A DNA stretch of 64,000 nt from Pseudoalteromonas shioyasakiensis (GCF_024518675.1 NZ_JANIGL010000002.1:732690-796689), one strand, 5' to 3'. Positions 30,956 through 40,771 are shown, counted from the stretch's first letter. The notes: generated by a model from the sequence alone, not told the origin. Made by a program: numbers and translations.

Positions 30956-31315
30956 CTAGTTAGTGGCCTTCATTCGCGTAATTTGTACGCCAACAGTTTG
31001 TGCTTGAGCAACGGCTGCGGGCTTACTCACCTTTATGGTAACCTGTTGAGTATTAAACTCATTTAGGATAATTACCGCGAGCTGTTCAACTAAAGTTTCT
31101 AGTAGTTCAACAGGCTGTGCTGTGCTGTGTTCAATGATCCGTTCACTAACTTTTGCGTAATCTAACGCCAAATTGATATCGTCAGTTTCGGCTGCTGGTT
31201 TTATATCGCAAAGCATCTCTATATCGAAATATAAACTCTGTTTACTTTCTTTTTCAAAATCATACACGCCTATGATAGTGTCAACATGTAGTTGCGATAT
31301 AAAAACTTTATCCAT
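30956..31315 (-). CDS. folB: Dihydroneopterin aldolase FolB
   Basis: FolB converts 7,8-dihydroneopterin to 6-hydroxymethyldihydropterin and glycolaldehyde. The 119-residue protein starts MDKVFISQLHVDTIIGVYDF, with the active-site glutamate in the following EKESKQ stretch, and has ALDYAKVSERI in the middle. The frame is open to 31345, but the ATG at 31315 has a GGAG site 7-8 bases upstream and matches the normal FolB start. It heads the folB-folK-uppP operon, divergent from plsY. Confidence 0.93.
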   Translation of the reverse strand: MDKVFISQLHVDTIIGVYDFEKESKQSLYFDIEMLCDIKPAAETDDINLALDYAKVSERIIEHSTAQPVELLETLVEQLAVIILNEFNTQQVTIKVSKPAAVAQAQTVGVQITRMKATN

Positions 31316-31564
31316 AACTGCTCCAATTGAAAAATTTAAACTCAATTACCGAGTTTTCACACGCTATAATTAATGTTTATAACATTTTAATACTTTAACT
31401 GTGTTTTATTATGTAAAAATTACCCATACAATGGCATAGGGGTACAGCAAATAATTGCTGCATTGTTGAACATACATATATGCAATGTTATTTTGCGGCT
31501 TATGTTAGGCCTGAGTTGTGGCCAATGATAGCTGAAAAAGCGCGATTAAAAAATAAGGAAGCGT

Positions 31565-32176
31565 GTGATAGCCGTTTTAATGTTAGTTTTAGCCTACTTA
31601 CTAGGGTCGATTTCATCGGCTATCCTAGTGTCGCGGCTATTCAAACTACCCGATCCTCGCTCTCACGGTTCAAATAACCCTGGTGCTACAAATGTTTATC
31701 GCTTAGGTGGTAGCTTTCCTGCTTGTTTAGTTTTGGTATTTGACATTCTTAAGGGCACAATCCCAGTCTGGGGAGCTTACTTTTTAAAGCTTGATCCACT
31801 GATGCTTGGCTTAATAGGAGTGGCAGCTTGCTTAGGCCATATGTTTCCAATATTTTTCCGCTTTAAAGGCGGTAAAGCTGTCGCCACAGCATTTGGTACA
31901 TTATTACCTATTGGTCTTACTTTAGGTGGGTTGTTAATATCGACTTGGGTTGCCGTTGTTGCTATCACCCGCTACTCATCTTTAGGGGCACTCACTGCCG
32001 TAGCGTTAGCTCCCATATATACTTGGTGGATTAAACCGCTTTACACTTTGCCCGTTACATTTTTAACTGTGCTCATTATTATTCGTCACCATGGTAATAT
32101 AAAACGTCTTTTTAGCGGCGAAGAACCTAAAGTTGGTGACAAAAAAAAGCCACCAACCAAAGAGCAGCCTAAATAG
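31565..32176 (+). CDS. plsY: Glycerol-3-phosphate acyltransferase PlsY
   Basis: PlsY acylates glycerol-3-phosphate from acyl phosphate, the first step of phospholipid synthesis. The 203-residue integral membrane protein has the three conserved loops: [34 protein letters not shown], and [13 protein letters not shown] basic C-terminal tail is cytoplasmic. The start is GTG at 31565 with an AAGGAAG ribosome site. The 3' end overlaps the opposite-strand tsaD by 8 bases. A perfect inverted repeat CAGCAA-ATAA-TTGCTG lies upstream at 31445-31460 with no known role. Confidence 0.95.
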   Translation: MIAVLMLVLAYLLGSISSAILVSRLFKLPDPRSHGSNNPGATNVYRLGGSFPACLVLVFDILKGTIPVWGAYFLKLDPLMLGLIGVAACLGHMFPIFFRFKGGKAVATAFGTLLPIGLTLGGLLISTWVAVVAITRYSSLGALTAVALAPIYTWWIKPLYTLPVTFLTVLIIIRHHGNIKRLFSGEEPKVGDKKKPPTKEQPK

Positions 32177-33182
32177 CTTCTAAACTATCAATTGGCCAGC
32201 GTGGCTTCGTTTTCATATCAAGGCTGGCAAATTGCCCTGCTTTTAAACGCTGCATACCCGCATAAGCAATCATAGCACCATTATCTGTACAAAATTCAGT
32301 ACGCGGATAGTAGACCTGTCCCTTCATACCCTGCATTACTCGTTCAAGTTGCGCTCGCAACTGTACATTTGCACTTACGCCACCAGCTATTACAAGGCGC
32401 TTAATTCCGGTTTGTTTTAATGCCCGCTTACACTTTATAACTAAGGTATCAATCACTGCCGTTTGAAATGCATGAGCAATATCGGCCTTGGTTTGCTCAT
32501 CATCATTGTTATCACGAATTGTGATTGCTGCAGCCGTTTTCAAGCCGCTAAAGCTAAAATCAAGCCCCGGTTTATCTGTCATAGGACGAGGAAAAATAAA
32601 ACGCTTTGCCTCGCCTTGCTCGGCAAGTTTAGCTAAACGAGGACCGCCTGGATAATCAAGGCCAAGTAACTTGGCTGTTTTATCAAACGCCTCACCTGCT
32701 GCATCATCTACCGACTCGCCTAGCACTTCATATTGGCCAATACCTTCAACCTTCACCATCATGGTATGGCCGCCTGATACTAACAAAGCAATAAACGGAA
32801 ACTCAGGCACATCATCTTCAAGCATAGGTGCCAATAAATGCCCTTCCATATGATGCACAGCAACGGCGGGGATATTCCAGCCATAGGCTAACGAGCGTCC
32901 TATTGATGTGCCTACCAACAGCGCTCCGACAAGCCCTGGCCCTGCCGTATATGCAATACCATCAATATCCTCAGCAGTACAACCTGCTTGGGCAAACGCT
33001 GCATCAATCAAAGGCAAGGTTTTACGTACATGGTCTCGTGAGGCTAATTCAGGAACTACACCGCCGTAATCAGCATGCACTTTTACTTGGCTATACAATT
33101 GATGTGCTAACAACCCTTTCTCATCGTCATAGATTGCAATACCGGTTTCATCACACGATGACTCAATGCCTAAAATTCGCAC
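32169..33182 (-). CDS. tsaD: tRNA N6-threonylcarbamoyladenosine transferase subunit TsaD
   Basis: TsaD transfers the threonylcarbamoyl group to adenosine 37 of ANN-decoding tRNAs, together with TsaB and TsaE. The 337-residue protein starts [16 protein letters not shown], has the metal-binding [25 protein letters not shown] and the C-terminal [12 protein letters not shown]. The start codon is GTG at 33182 with AGGAG 8 bases upstream. In E. coli, tsaD is divergent from rpsU, but here an unrelated yjaG-like gene lies upstream. Confidence 0.96.
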   Translation of the reverse strand: MRILGIESSCDETGIAIYDDEKGLLAHQLYSQVKVHADYGGVVPELASRDHVRKTLPLIDAAFAQAGCTAEDIDGIAYTAGPGLVGALLVGTSIGRSLAYGWNIPAVAVHHMEGHLLAPMLEDDVPEFPFIALLVSGGHTMMVKVEGIGQYEVLGESVDDAAGEAFDKTAKLLGLDYPGGPRLAKLAEQGEAKRFIFPRPMTDKPGLDFSFSGLKTAAAITIRDNNDDEQTKADIAHAFQTAVIDTLVIKCKRALKQTGIKRLVIAGGVSANVQLRAQLERVMQGMKGQVYYPRTEFCTDNGAMIAYAGMQRLKAGQFASLDMKTKPRWPIDSLEAI

Positions 33183-33207
33183 TGCTGTTTTCTCCTACGA
33201 AAAAGTG

Positions 33208-33798
33208 TTACAAGGCTAAACCGATGTTGGTTTGCCCGTCGGCTATAGCATGTTGTTTCAGCGCTTTTACGCTCTGTGACGTTACACGTCCCATTTGCTC
33301 AACAAAATCAATCATTTCACTGAGTACTTCAATTTCATATTGCATTAACGGATGCTCACGAACCGTTTTATTGTCTGCAATTTCACCTTCAACAGTTAAT
33401 TGATATTCGATAAAACGAGCAACCGTAGCTTGTGATATCTTACTAATACTGACAAATTCACTTTCATCTTGTGTAATTAAGCCGTGCATTAAACCAAGTA
33501 AAGCCGTTGCTGCATCAATCGCAGGGTACGTACCAAACATATCAAAGTCGGCTAATTCAGGCACATTAGGCTCAATTTTTTCAATTTGCTTCTCTAAATC
33601 AATTTTACTTTTAGGGAGCAAGATTTTTTCCCAGCATACATTCAGTGCACTGCGAAGCGTTGTTTCATCACCAAACCCTGTAGCTTCACTAAACAAGCCA
33701 TAATTAGGTAGCATACGCTCAATCAATGCAGCCGCTAATACAGCTTGTTGTAAATAATTAAGCTCTCGAATTCGCTGAAAATTATTCGCTTTAGTCAT
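33208..33798 (-). CDS. YjaG-like protein (DUF416)
   Basis: This 196-residue soluble protein of the YjaG/DUF416 family is recognised from ERMLPNYGLFSEATGFGDE, DFDMFGTYPAIDAATALL and the C-terminal GQTNIGLAL, all of which line up with E. coli YjaG. The function is not known. The chosen ATG at 33798 removes 18 upstream codons that overlap the zinc-ribbon gene; a TAGGA site is placed about 9 bases before it. It lies between that gene and tsaD on the same strand. Confidence 0.85.
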   Translation of the reverse strand: MTKANNFQRIRELNYLQQAVLAAALIERMLPNYGLFSEATGFGDETTLRSALNVCWEKILLPKSKIDLEKQIEKIEPNVPELADFDMFGTYPAIDAATALLGLMHGLITQDESEFVSISKISQATVARFIEYQLTVEGEIADNKTVREHPLMQYEIEVLSEMIDFVEQMGRVTSQSVKALKQHAIADGQTNIGLAL

Positions 33799-34120
33799 TC
33801 CTAGGAGTCCTACAGGACCAACAAATTTCAAATGTTGACCCATTATGCTCATTACAGTTGGGACATACCCAATCTAGAGCTGATTGCTGTTCTTGACTAT
33901 AGTTTACCAATAATTCTCGCGCATGGCGCTCTTTTATCGCATAAACCTGTACTCGCACCTCAGTTTGAGCAAAGGGAATTTCACCTACAGCACTTTGCAA
34001 TGACTCCCCAAGTAACTGACAATCTATCTCGTTTCCTAACAGCAAGCCTTTTACAATATTCGCCTCAACTGCATCTGCCGCGCTATATACTGTTACCCAG
34101 CGAAATGGTTCATTGTTCAT
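33791..34120 (-). CDS. DUF2007-like protein with C-terminal zinc ribbon
   Basis: This 109-residue protein has an N-terminal half like DUF2007 signal-transducing proteins (VTVYSAADAVEANIVKGLL, then EVRVQVYAIKERHARELL). The C-terminal ribbon has two CxxC pairs (CPNCNEHNG and CWSCRTPRND) that should bind one zinc. DUF2007 resembles a GlnB-like small alpha/beta fold, but its partner is unknown. The gene overlaps the yjaG-like gene by 8 bases, so they are probably translated together. Confidence 0.8.
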   Translation of the reverse strand: MNNEPFRWVTVYSAADAVEANIVKGLLLGNEIDCQLLGESLQSAVGEIPFAQTEVRVQVYAIKERHARELLVNYSQEQQSALDWVCPNCNEHNGSTFEICWSCRTPRND

Positions 34121-34224
34121 AAGATTAATTCCTGCTTATATTATTTATCTTTACGGGTGCTTTTACTTTGTTACTAAATTCCCCTAAGCTACTCTAAGAG
34201 AAGCATTTGTTTTTAGGAATAATC

Positions 34225-34632
34225 ATGACACTTACCACGCCAGGCTTACTTTTCCCCGCCATATCATTACTACTGTTAGCCTATACCAATCGATTTTTAG
34301 TATTAGCACAATTAATACGAGAATTAAATGCGCGAGAAGGTGAAACCATTCGACCTCTCGTAGTTGCACAAATCGCAAATTTAAGAAAACGCATAAAACT
34401 CATCAGAACCATGCAAGTTTATGGCGTAGCATCCTTTTTACTGTGCACAATTTCAATGTTTGCGGTTTTTATTGAGTTTAAAACCACCGGTATCATTTTA
34501 TTTGGCATCAGCTTAGGCTGCTTAGCTTTGTCACTGTTAACATCACTTTATGAAATACATATTTCGTGTGATGCAATTGAAATAGAGCTAAAAAATATTG
34601 AAAAAAAACCATTAAGTGACAACACAGACTAA
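34225..34632 (+). CDS. DUF2721 family membrane protein
   Basis: This 135-residue membrane protein has three hydrophobic segments: at the N-terminus (PGLLFPAISLLLLAYTNRFL) and two near the C-terminal half. A cytoplasmic basic stretch (IANLRKRIKLIRTMQVYG) lies between them. The pattern fits DUF2721, a widespread family of unknown function. The ATG at 34225 is chosen for its TAGGAA site; an in-frame start 6 codons upstream is less likely. It is followed after 50 bases by the HD-GYP response regulator. Confidence 0.78.
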   Translation: MTLTTPGLLFPAISLLLLAYTNRFLVLAQLIRELNAREGETIRPLVVAQIANLRKRIKLIRTMQVYGVASFLLCTISMFAVFIEFKTTGIILFGISLGCLALSLLTSLYEIHISCDAIEIELKNIEKKPLSDNTD

Positions 34633-34682
34633 TTAACAGCCACTATACTCTTTAAATGAAGTATTAAATTAAGGGGCTATAT

Positions 34683-36206
34683 GTGACAGATTTTTTATTT
34701 TCAGGTGACACCACAAACGAATCACAACCGCAATCAAAACAATCATTTTGGGATATACTTGTTGTTGATGATGAAGAGGATATCCACCAGGTAACAAAAC
34801 TTGTGTTATCGGGTTTTAAGTTTGAAGATAGACCCCTGCGTTTTCATCACGCCTATTCTGCACAAGAAGCCAAAGCACTGCTCCAACAAAATACTACGTT
34901 TTCTGTTGGTTTAATTGATGTAGTCATGGAAACTAATCATGCAGGTCTTGATCTTATTAAATTTATTCGAGATGAATTAAACAATCATGACATTCGTTTA
35001 ATTTTAAGGACTGGGCAACCGGGCGAGGCCCCTGAAGAAGCAGTAATTCGTGATTACGACATTAATGACTATAAAAACAAGACAGAACTTACCGCAATAA
35101 AAATGAAAACCTTGTTGTATTCAGCTCTTCGCGCCCATCGAGATATTCAAATTATTGAACGCCACAAAAAAGGCCTAGAAAAAATTATTAATGCTTCAAG
35201 CTCATTTTTGATGTGCGAAAGTATACAAGAATTTGCCTCGTCGATTTTATCTCAAGTTTCCAATGTTACAGGCTTAGATGGGACTGAAATTTATTGTGTT
35301 GCAGCGGTAAATAATCAATCCTCTCCAGCCTCTGACTTTAAGTTGCTCGCCGCATCGGGTGTTGAACCCGAGCCAAGTAACCATATACTACCCGATGATG
35401 TACACAGCTTACTTGTCGACACCCACAACCAAAAGGTGTCTCGTAAAACTAAACATGACTATATTGGTTACTTTCCAACTCAAGCTGGCTTAGAAACCAT
35501 GCTCTACGTTCGAAAGGGTTCACAGCTTGAACCTACTGAACATCAACTATTAGAATTTTTTGCCAACCACATAGCCCTTGCTTACGATAATTTAAAATTA
35601 AGAGAAATTGTAAAAGAGTCGCAAAAAGAGCTGTCTTATATATTGGGTGAGGCTGTTGAAAAACGCTCAAAAGAAACCGGCTCCCATGTAAAAAGGGTCG
35701 CGCTATATAGTGAATTACTCGCTAAACTTTCGGGTTTAAAAAGCTTTGAATGCGAGATTATCAAACTCGCTTCCCCACTTCATGATATAGGCAAAATCAG
35801 CATTCCTGATCAAATTTTAAATAAGCCCGGAAAGCTCGATGCCCAAGAATGGGAGATAATGCAAACACATGCACAAATAGGTTATGAGATCCTAAAAAAT
35901 TCTAACAACGAAATACTCAAATGTGGCGCTATGATTGCTCATTTACATCATGAGAAGTGGGACGGCACCGGTTACCCCAATAAACTCGCAGGAGAAGATA
36001 TTCATATTGTTGGACGCATTACAGCCCTTGCAGATGTGTTTGATGCGCTGGGCAGTGATCGTTGTTATAAAAAGGCTTGGCCTATTGAAGACGTACTAGC
36101 ATTGATAAAAGAGCAACGAGGTAAACAGTTCGACCCTCAACTTGTTGATATATTCATCAATAACTTAGCACTTTTTCTGGAGATAAATAAACGCTACCCT
36201 GACTAA
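34683..36206 (+). CDS. Response regulator with DUF3369 and HD-GYP domains
   Basis: This 507-residue predicted cyclic di-GMP phosphodiesterase has three parts. An N-terminal receiver domain has the acidic pair in LVVDDEEDIHQV, the phospho-accepting Asp in VGLIDVVMET at about residue 79 and a Lys in NDYKNKTEL. A GAF-like DUF3369 domain covers about residues 165-310. The C-terminal HD-GYP domain is complete, with HDIGKISIPD, HLHHEKWDGTGYP and DVFDALGSDR. No histidine kinase gene is adjacent, so it is an orphan regulator. The start is GTG at 34683, and the end lies 123 bases before a LysR regulator. Confidence 0.92.
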   Translation: MTDFLFSGDTTNESQPQSKQSFWDILVVDDEEDIHQVTKLVLSGFKFEDRPLRFHHAYSAQEAKALLQQNTTFSVGLIDVVMETNHAGLDLIKFIRDELNNHDIRLILRTGQPGEAPEEAVIRDYDINDYKNKTELTAIKMKTLLYSALRAHRDIQIIERHKKGLEKIINASSSFLMCESIQEFASSILSQVSNVTGLDGTEIYCVAAVNNQSSPASDFKLLAASGVEPEPSNHILPDDVHSLLVDTHNQKVSRKTKHDYIGYFPTQAGLETMLYVRKGSQLEPTEHQLLEFFANHIALAYDNLKLREIVKESQKELSYILGEAVEKRSKETGSHVKRVALYSELLAKLSGLKSFECEIIKLASPLHDIGKISIPDQILNKPGKLDAQEWEIMQTHAQIGYEILKNSNNEILKCGAMIAHLHHEKWDGTGYPNKLAGEDIHIVGRITALADVFDALGSDRCYKKAWPIEDVLALIKEQRGKQFDPQLVDIFINNLALFLEINKRYPD

Positions 36207-36329
36207 AAGTTGTAACATTAGTGTAAAAATAGACTTTTCAAATTAGGTACAATGCATTACTATCTGTTAAAATTAATTCAATGATTATGTTCGCCATCGA
36301 GCGGCTTACTTATACAAAGGACTATAAAA

Positions 36330-37220
36330 GTGAGATTTGAACAATTAGAACAGTTTGTTGCATTAGGTCAGCTAAGGCACTTTCGTCAGGCTGCTGAAAC
36401 CACTAAAATTAGTACCTCTGCGTTAACACGAAGCATTCAAACCCTTGAAGATGAAGTTGGTTATGAGCTAGTTAAACGCTCAACACGCTCAGTTAAGCTC
36501 ACTGCCGAAGGGGAGCTATTTTTAGACTATGCACAAAATACCCTAACGGCTTTAGAAACGACCAAAAAAAGCTTATTTCAATCATTCAATGGCTGCTCAA
36601 GTGAGAAGTTAATAATTGGGTATACGACTAAAGCAAGTGCTATTGTTCCTGTATCGTGTGGTCAGTTTTTAGCACAATACCCACATGTTAAGATAGAAAT
36701 GCAACTACAAGAGCAAAGTGAACTCGTTCGTAAACTACAGTTGGGTGAAATTGATATAAGTGTTTGCTCGCAAGCTGTAAACAGTATAGGTACGGATATC
36801 CACTTACCTGATCAGCTCATTCTGTTTGTATCTAAACATCACCCATTAGCTGAAAAAAGTGATATCAGTAAGCAAGACCTTATCGATTACCCTATGTATG
36901 GTTGTTTTTCTCAATCCAAACAAGTTCAAACCATGCTCAATGAAGCCATAGACAGTCTAAGTAAAGCATCAAGCATCAAAGTCGGCAGTATCGAGCAAGT
37001 AATGGACGGTCTATGTAAATCTAACCACTTTGCGATTGCAAGTATTGAACATGCCAACTCAGTGGCAGAGCACCCAGAATTAGTCCAGTTGAAAACAAAT
37101 AAAGACTTGGCTCACGAGCAATTAGTTGTGAAAACCAGCCAGCAGATCTCTCCTGGTGAGCACATTAATCAACTTCTATCACTAATAGAAAAGACAGCGC
37201 TGTCCTCTGCTAGCGAATAG
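36330..37220 (+). CDS. LysR family transcriptional regulator
   Basis: This 296-residue regulator has an N-terminal winged helix-turn-helix at about residues 3-60 (FEQLEQFVALGQLRHFRQAA, then STSALTRSIQTLEDEVGYEL). A two-lobed co-inducer domain follows. The start is a GTG at 36330 with AAAGGA upstream. LysR genes are often divergent from a target, but here both neighbours run the same way, so the target is not obvious from context; the following oxygenase gene has its own terminator-separated unit. Confidence 0.88.
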   Translation: MRFEQLEQFVALGQLRHFRQAAETTKISTSALTRSIQTLEDEVGYELVKRSTRSVKLTAEGELFLDYAQNTLTALETTKKSLFQSFNGCSSEKLIIGYTTKASAIVPVSCGQFLAQYPHVKIEMQLQEQSELVRKLQLGEIDISVCSQAVNSIGTDIHLPDQLILFVSKHHPLAEKSDISKQDLIDYPMYGCFSQSKQVQTMLNEAIDSLSKASSIKVGSIEQVMDGLCKSNHFAIASIEHANSVAEHPELVQLKTNKDLAHEQLVVKTSQQISPGEHINQLLSLIEKTALSSASE

Positions 37221-37229
37221 TATATTTAG

Positions 37230-37255
37230 AAGCCTGATTCATTCAGGCTTTTTTT
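37230..37255 (+). terminator. Rho-independent terminator after the LysR gene
   Basis: The perfect stem AAGCCTGA / TCAGGCTT (37230-37237 with 37243-37250) has a 5-base loop and is followed by a T run. It lies just after the LysR stop codon. Confidence 0.9.
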
Positions 37256-37331
37256 ACATTAAACTATAAAAAACTCGCTTTAATCTTCTTTTACGCTAAA
37301 CTGGCGCACCTTCTCGTATTTAGTATATAAA

Positions 37332-37952
37332 ATGAACGCTCATTTCATTTCTGAAATCTATTTAGATGATATTGAAAGCCGTGGCTACACAATTATTCAT
37401 AATGCAATTACTAAAAGTTTAATCGCAAGCTTAATGCTTGATTGCTACCGCATTAATCCCGAGTTTAGCATCGCAGGTATTGGCCGCAAAAACGATTTGC
37501 AGGTTAATAAAAATATCCGTAAAGATAAAACATACTGGTTTGATGGTAGTAGCCAAGCCCAACTGGATTATTTAGCATTAATGGCAGAAATGAGGGTGGT
37601 ACTTAATCGTAATTTCTTTTTAGGATTATTTGATTATGAATGCCACTATGCAAAGTACCTTACAGGTGACTTTTACAAAAAGCACTATGATGCATTTAAA
37701 GGTCGCTCTAATCGCGTTTTTACTACTGTGCTTTATTTAAACACTCCGCAAGCTGGTGGCGAATTAGTCATCTATAAGCCAAAAACAAAGCAAGTCGAAG
37801 TATGCATAAAGCCACAGGCTGGCACTTTGGTTATGTTTGAAAGCGAGCGCTTTATGCATGAAGTATTACCTGCAGGTGATGAGCGCTACTCCATAGCCGG
37901 ATGGTTCAGGATGAATGCCTCTATTAGCGGCGTAATTGATCCGCCGCGCTAG
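37332..37952 (+). CDS. 2-oxoglutarate/Fe(II)-dependent oxygenase (prolyl 4-hydroxylase-like)
   Basis: This 206-residue soluble protein has a double-stranded beta-helix oxygenase fold. The HxD metal motif is in YKKHYDAFKG, and the distal histidine and the 2-oxoglutarate arginine are in ERFMHEVLPAGDERYSIAGW. The core strand PQAGGELVIYKP and the loop AGTLVMFESE fit the 2OG-FeII_Oxy_3 family. The substrate is unknown: related bacterial proteins hydroxylate proline in proteins or act on small molecules. It is a single gene, convergent with ubiA. Confidence 0.83.
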   Translation: MNAHFISEIYLDDIESRGYTIIHNAITKSLIASLMLDCYRINPEFSIAGIGRKNDLQVNKNIRKDKTYWFDGSSQAQLDYLALMAEMRVVLNRNFFLGLFDYECHYAKYLTGDFYKKHYDAFKGRSNRVFTTVLYLNTPQAGGELVIYKPKTKQVEVCIKPQAGTLVMFESERFMHEVLPAGDERYSIAGWFRMNASISGVIDPPR

Positions 37953-37976
37953 TAAACTAAACACAAGCGATGAAAT

Positions 37977-38855
37977 TTACAAGTTTAGGGGTAAGGACGC
38001 CACTAAACCAACGAAAATGACTAAACCAACGTAATGGTTATTTAAAAATGCCTTAAAGCATCTAGCACGTTCACGAGAATGAATCAAAACCTGCTGATAA
38101 GCTAAAAACCCAGATGCGACCACTATGCTAAGCCAATACGGTGTATCAAGTTGTTCACTTAGGCCAATATAGCAAAGCAATGCTATAAAACAGCTATTTA
38201 AACACAATATGATTGCTCTATCTGCGCGACCAAACAAAATTGCCGTCGATTTTACGCCTATTTTTAAATCATCATCCCTATCTACCATGGCATACATTGT
38301 ATCGTATGCGACTGTCCAAATAACATTTGCCGTAAACAATAACCAAGCAGTTAAAGGCACCTGGCCGCTTGCCGCCATGAACGCCATTGGAATAGCCCAG
38401 CTAAATGCAGCACCTAAAACTACTTGCGGTAAATTTGTATAGCGCTTCATAAACGGATAACTAAACGCAAGTATTAACGCGCCAACAGAGAGTAATATTG
38501 TTTGCCCGCTGAGTAACAATACCAATATAAATGCTATGGCTATTAATAGTACAAACAAGCTAAGCGCTTCGCCACTGCTGACAAGCCCAGCAGCCAATGG
38601 GCGCTGCGCTGTTCGTTTTACAGAGCCGTCGATGTTACGATCAGCGTAGTCATTGATCACACAGCCTGCACTGCGCATAACAAACACACCCAAACTAAAC
38701 ACAATAAAGTTTAATAAGCTTGGTATGCCGTCACTGGCCAGCCATAGAGCCCAATATGTTGGCCATAACAAGAGAAGCGTGCCAATTGGTTTATCGGTAC
38801 GCATTAATTGTTTGTAATATGGGATGTTGACAGTCTTTAACGCGGCTAATCTCAT
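37977..38855 (-). CDS. ubiA: 4-hydroxybenzoate octaprenyltransferase UbiA
   Basis: UbiA attaches the polyprenyl chain to 4-hydroxybenzoate in the inner membrane during ubiquinone synthesis. The 292-residue protein has about eight membrane helices and both aspartate-rich motifs: [15 protein letters not shown] and [33 protein letters not shown] is the family N-terminus. It overlaps ubiC by 4 bases. Confidence 0.95.
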   Translation of the reverse strand: MRLAALKTVNIPYYKQLMRTDKPIGTLLLLWPTYWALWLASDGIPSLLNFIVFSLGVFVMRSAGCVINDYADRNIDGSVKRTAQRPLAAGLVSSGEALSLFVLLIAIAFILVLLLSGQTILLSVGALILAFSYPFMKRYTNLPQVVLGAAFSWAIPMAFMAASGQVPLTAWLLFTANVIWTVAYDTMYAMVDRDDDLKIGVKSTAILFGRADRAIILCLNSCFIALLCYIGLSEQLDTPYWLSIVVASGFLAYQQVLIHSRERARCFKAFLNNHYVGLVIFVGLVASLPLNL

Positions 38856-39397
38856 TGGTATATAAATGCCTTAGGTAAAAATACTTCACATACTAGAAAA
38901 CGGCTGTGTGCTAATGAAAACACACTACGGCGAGCCCATAAAGGTTTAATACTTTGTGCAGGTTGCTCAATTAGCTGTTGCACTGCATGATGACAGTCAA
39001 AACGCGCAATTTCTATCTCTGTACGCTTTAATTCAGGGTGCTGAAAAATCACATCTCCTAATGGTTTATCACCGAGTTCAAGCAACTTCTGCTGTTGCAT
39101 GTTTTGCGTTACCGGTAACCAGCTTTGCGCATAAACCATAGGTTCACCATTACACCAAAGTAACACTTCACGGTTAATACCTTCCGATAAATGGCAATCA
39201 AGTAATTGCTGCTGCTGTGGGCTTAAATTGAAACGCTTTTCACTCAATACTTGAACTGAGAAATCACGACCATGGCGCTTTAACTTAGCCGTAAGAGAGT
39301 TTGGTTCAAGCAACCAATTTTGCTCTTGCTGTGAAAGTGTTGTAACTGTGTTACCACGTTGCCAGCTAGCTGTCAGGGAGAGAGGAAATGTAATCAC
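38852..39397 (-). CDS. ubiC: Chorismate lyase UbiC
   Basis: UbiC removes pyruvate from chorismate to make 4-hydroxybenzoate, the substrate of UbiA. The protein of about 181 residues is divergent in sequence but shows the family segments [21 protein letters not shown], in which the R and E lie in the active site, [12 protein letters not shown] and the C-terminal [22 protein letters not shown]. The frame is open to 39436; I place the start at the GTG at 39397 because the N-terminus then matches known UbiC lengths, though the ribosome site is weak. It is the first gene of ubiC-ubiA. Confidence 0.88.
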   Translation of the reverse strand: MITFPLSLTASWQRGNTVTTLSQQEQNWLLEPNSLTAKLKRHGRDFSVQVLSEKRFNLSPQQQQLLDCHLSEGINREVLLWCNGEPMVYAQSWLPVTQNMQQQKLLELGDKPLGDVIFQHPELKRTEIEIARFDCHHAVQQLIEQPAQSIKPLWARRSVFSLAHSRFLVCEVFLPKAFIYQ

Positions 39398-39555
39398 AAT
39401 AGCTCTATTTAATAAAAACCGTGCAAATGATAACACTGCCTAAGCTATGGAAAAAGTAATTGAAGATATTCAATAACAAATAGCCCTTTCAGCCTGTATA
39501 TTAATCAGTATTACGTATAAACTGGTAGCATGAAATATGAATTACTCTACTCAAT

Positions 39556-39963
39556 ATGAAAAAAACGCTTTACTCAGGCATTTTAATAATTACATTATCA
39601 TTTAGCTTACTAGCCAGCTTTACCAGCCGTGCAGAATCTACCGTGGGTTACTTTGGCTTTGAGCCTGACATCATTGCAAATTACATCGCGCAGAATAATA
39701 AGAAATTAGGATATGTTCGCGTGACTGTAGATTTAATGCTTACCGATATGGCTAATATTGCCGTAGTAGAGCACCACACTCCGCTATTACGCGATGCCTT
39801 AGTAGAAATTTTATCAAAAGAGCCTGAAGAAAATATCAAGTCACTAACAGGTCGAGAAGAAATTCGTAAACGCTGTGCAGAGCGATTAAAAACCCTGCTT
39901 AAACAAGAAACAGGGCAAGAAATCATTCGCGAAGTATTATTTACTAAATACCTTTATCACTAG
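39556..39963 (+). CDS. Exported FliL-like protein
   Basis: This 135-residue protein has an apparent cleavable signal peptide (SLLASFTSRAES) and a domain like the periplasmic part of FliL (YVRVTVDLMLTDMANIAVVEHH, ALVEILSKEPEENIKSLTGREEIRK, LLKQETGQEIIREVLFTKYLYH). FliL itself is a membrane-anchored stator-associated protein that supports flagellar torque. This copy lacks the cytoplasmic tail and stands outside any flagellar operon. The 3' end overlaps glpG on the other strand by 20 bases. Its role is inferred only by similarity. Confidence 0.75.
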   Translation: MKKTLYSGILIITLSFSLLASFTSRAESTVGYFGFEPDIIANYIAQNNKKLGYVRVTVDLMLTDMANIAVVEHHTPLLRDALVEILSKEPEENIKSLTGREEIRKRCAERLKTLLKQETGQEIIREVLFTKYLYH

Positions 39964-40771
39964 TTTTAAAAAGCTGCGCGGTATAGGCATAAGCCATGCC
40001 GCTAAGTAAACCACCTAGATGCGCCCAATTAGCCATATTCACAGGTAGCATATTGGCAAACCCTAATATAACCCAAATAAGCATAAAACCAATGACTGCG
40101 TTACTCACCAAAGCAGGCTGTTGCGGATTGAGCGCTCTGTAAATCCAACAGTAACCCAGCAAACCATAAACTACGCCACTCAAACCACCAAAATTAGGGC
40201 CTATCATTAAATACTCACCCCAATTACTAAACAAAGCCGTTACTATAAACAACCCAATTAAAGTGCTTTTACCAGCAAGCTTTTCAATACCATCACCTAA
40301 CGAAATCCACCAGATAATATTAAAAATTAAATGAATCGCACTAAAGTGCACTATCGCAGGCGTCAACCACGTGAGGGGTTGATTAGGATTAAATTGTAAT
40401 ACACCATAAATTGACTCAAAACCACCGAGTAAAAAGGCAACATAAATTCCTATACATAATAAGGTGACGGTTTGATTGAGCCAGCTGAGAGCCTTAAATC
40501 GCTCTTTTAAATTAAGTGACTGACCTTGGTAACTAAGAGCAGATTGCGTGTTACCAACTTGCCATGATGCATCTTGATAGCGTGCATGATTGGGGTTTTC
40601 AACAAACGCTTGCCACAAAGGTTGAGCTTGGTGAAAATGCTCAGGGGCAATACAAATAATCACATTTTGACCGTCACTTGAGCGTAACTCACCACTTAGC
40701 CCTTGGCTTTTTATGTAGTCGATAAAACCTTGCGCCGCACGTGGATTATTAATACTGCCAAGCTCTATCAT
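39944..40771 (-). CDS. glpG: Rhomboid intramembrane serine protease GlpG
   Basis: GlpG cleaves membrane proteins within the bilayer. The 275-residue protein has a cytoplasmic N-terminal domain (about 1-95) and six membrane segments. The catalytic serine is in FGGLSGVVYGLLGY and the histidine in NWAHLGGLLSGMAYA, so the Ser-His dyad is intact. It overlaps glpE by 4 bases, the same pairing as in E. coli but without glpR or glpD. Confidence 0.93.
   Translation of the reverse strand: MIELGSINNPRAAQGFIDYIKSQGLSGELRSSDGQNVIICIAPEHFHQAQPLWQAFVENPNHARYQDASWQVGNTQSALSYQGQSLNLKERFKALSWLNQTVTLLCIGIYVAFLLGGFESIYGVLQFNPNQPLTWLTPAIVHFSAIHLIFNIIWWISLGDGIEKLAGKSTLIGLFIVTALFSNWGEYLMIGPNFGGLSGVVYGLLGYCWIYRALNPQQPALVSNAVIGFMLIWVILGFANMLPVNMANWAHLGGLLSGMAYAYTAQLFKTSDKGI

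Noticed and set aside
31480..31677. 65-codon ORF before and over plsY
   Set aside because: It overlaps the plsY start in another frame, has no ribosome site, and encodes no recognisable motif.
32828..33403. 191-codon plus-strand ORF over tsaD and the yjaG-like gene
   Set aside because: It is antisense to two real genes with clear families and has low-complexity, histidine-rich sequence typical of a shadow frame.
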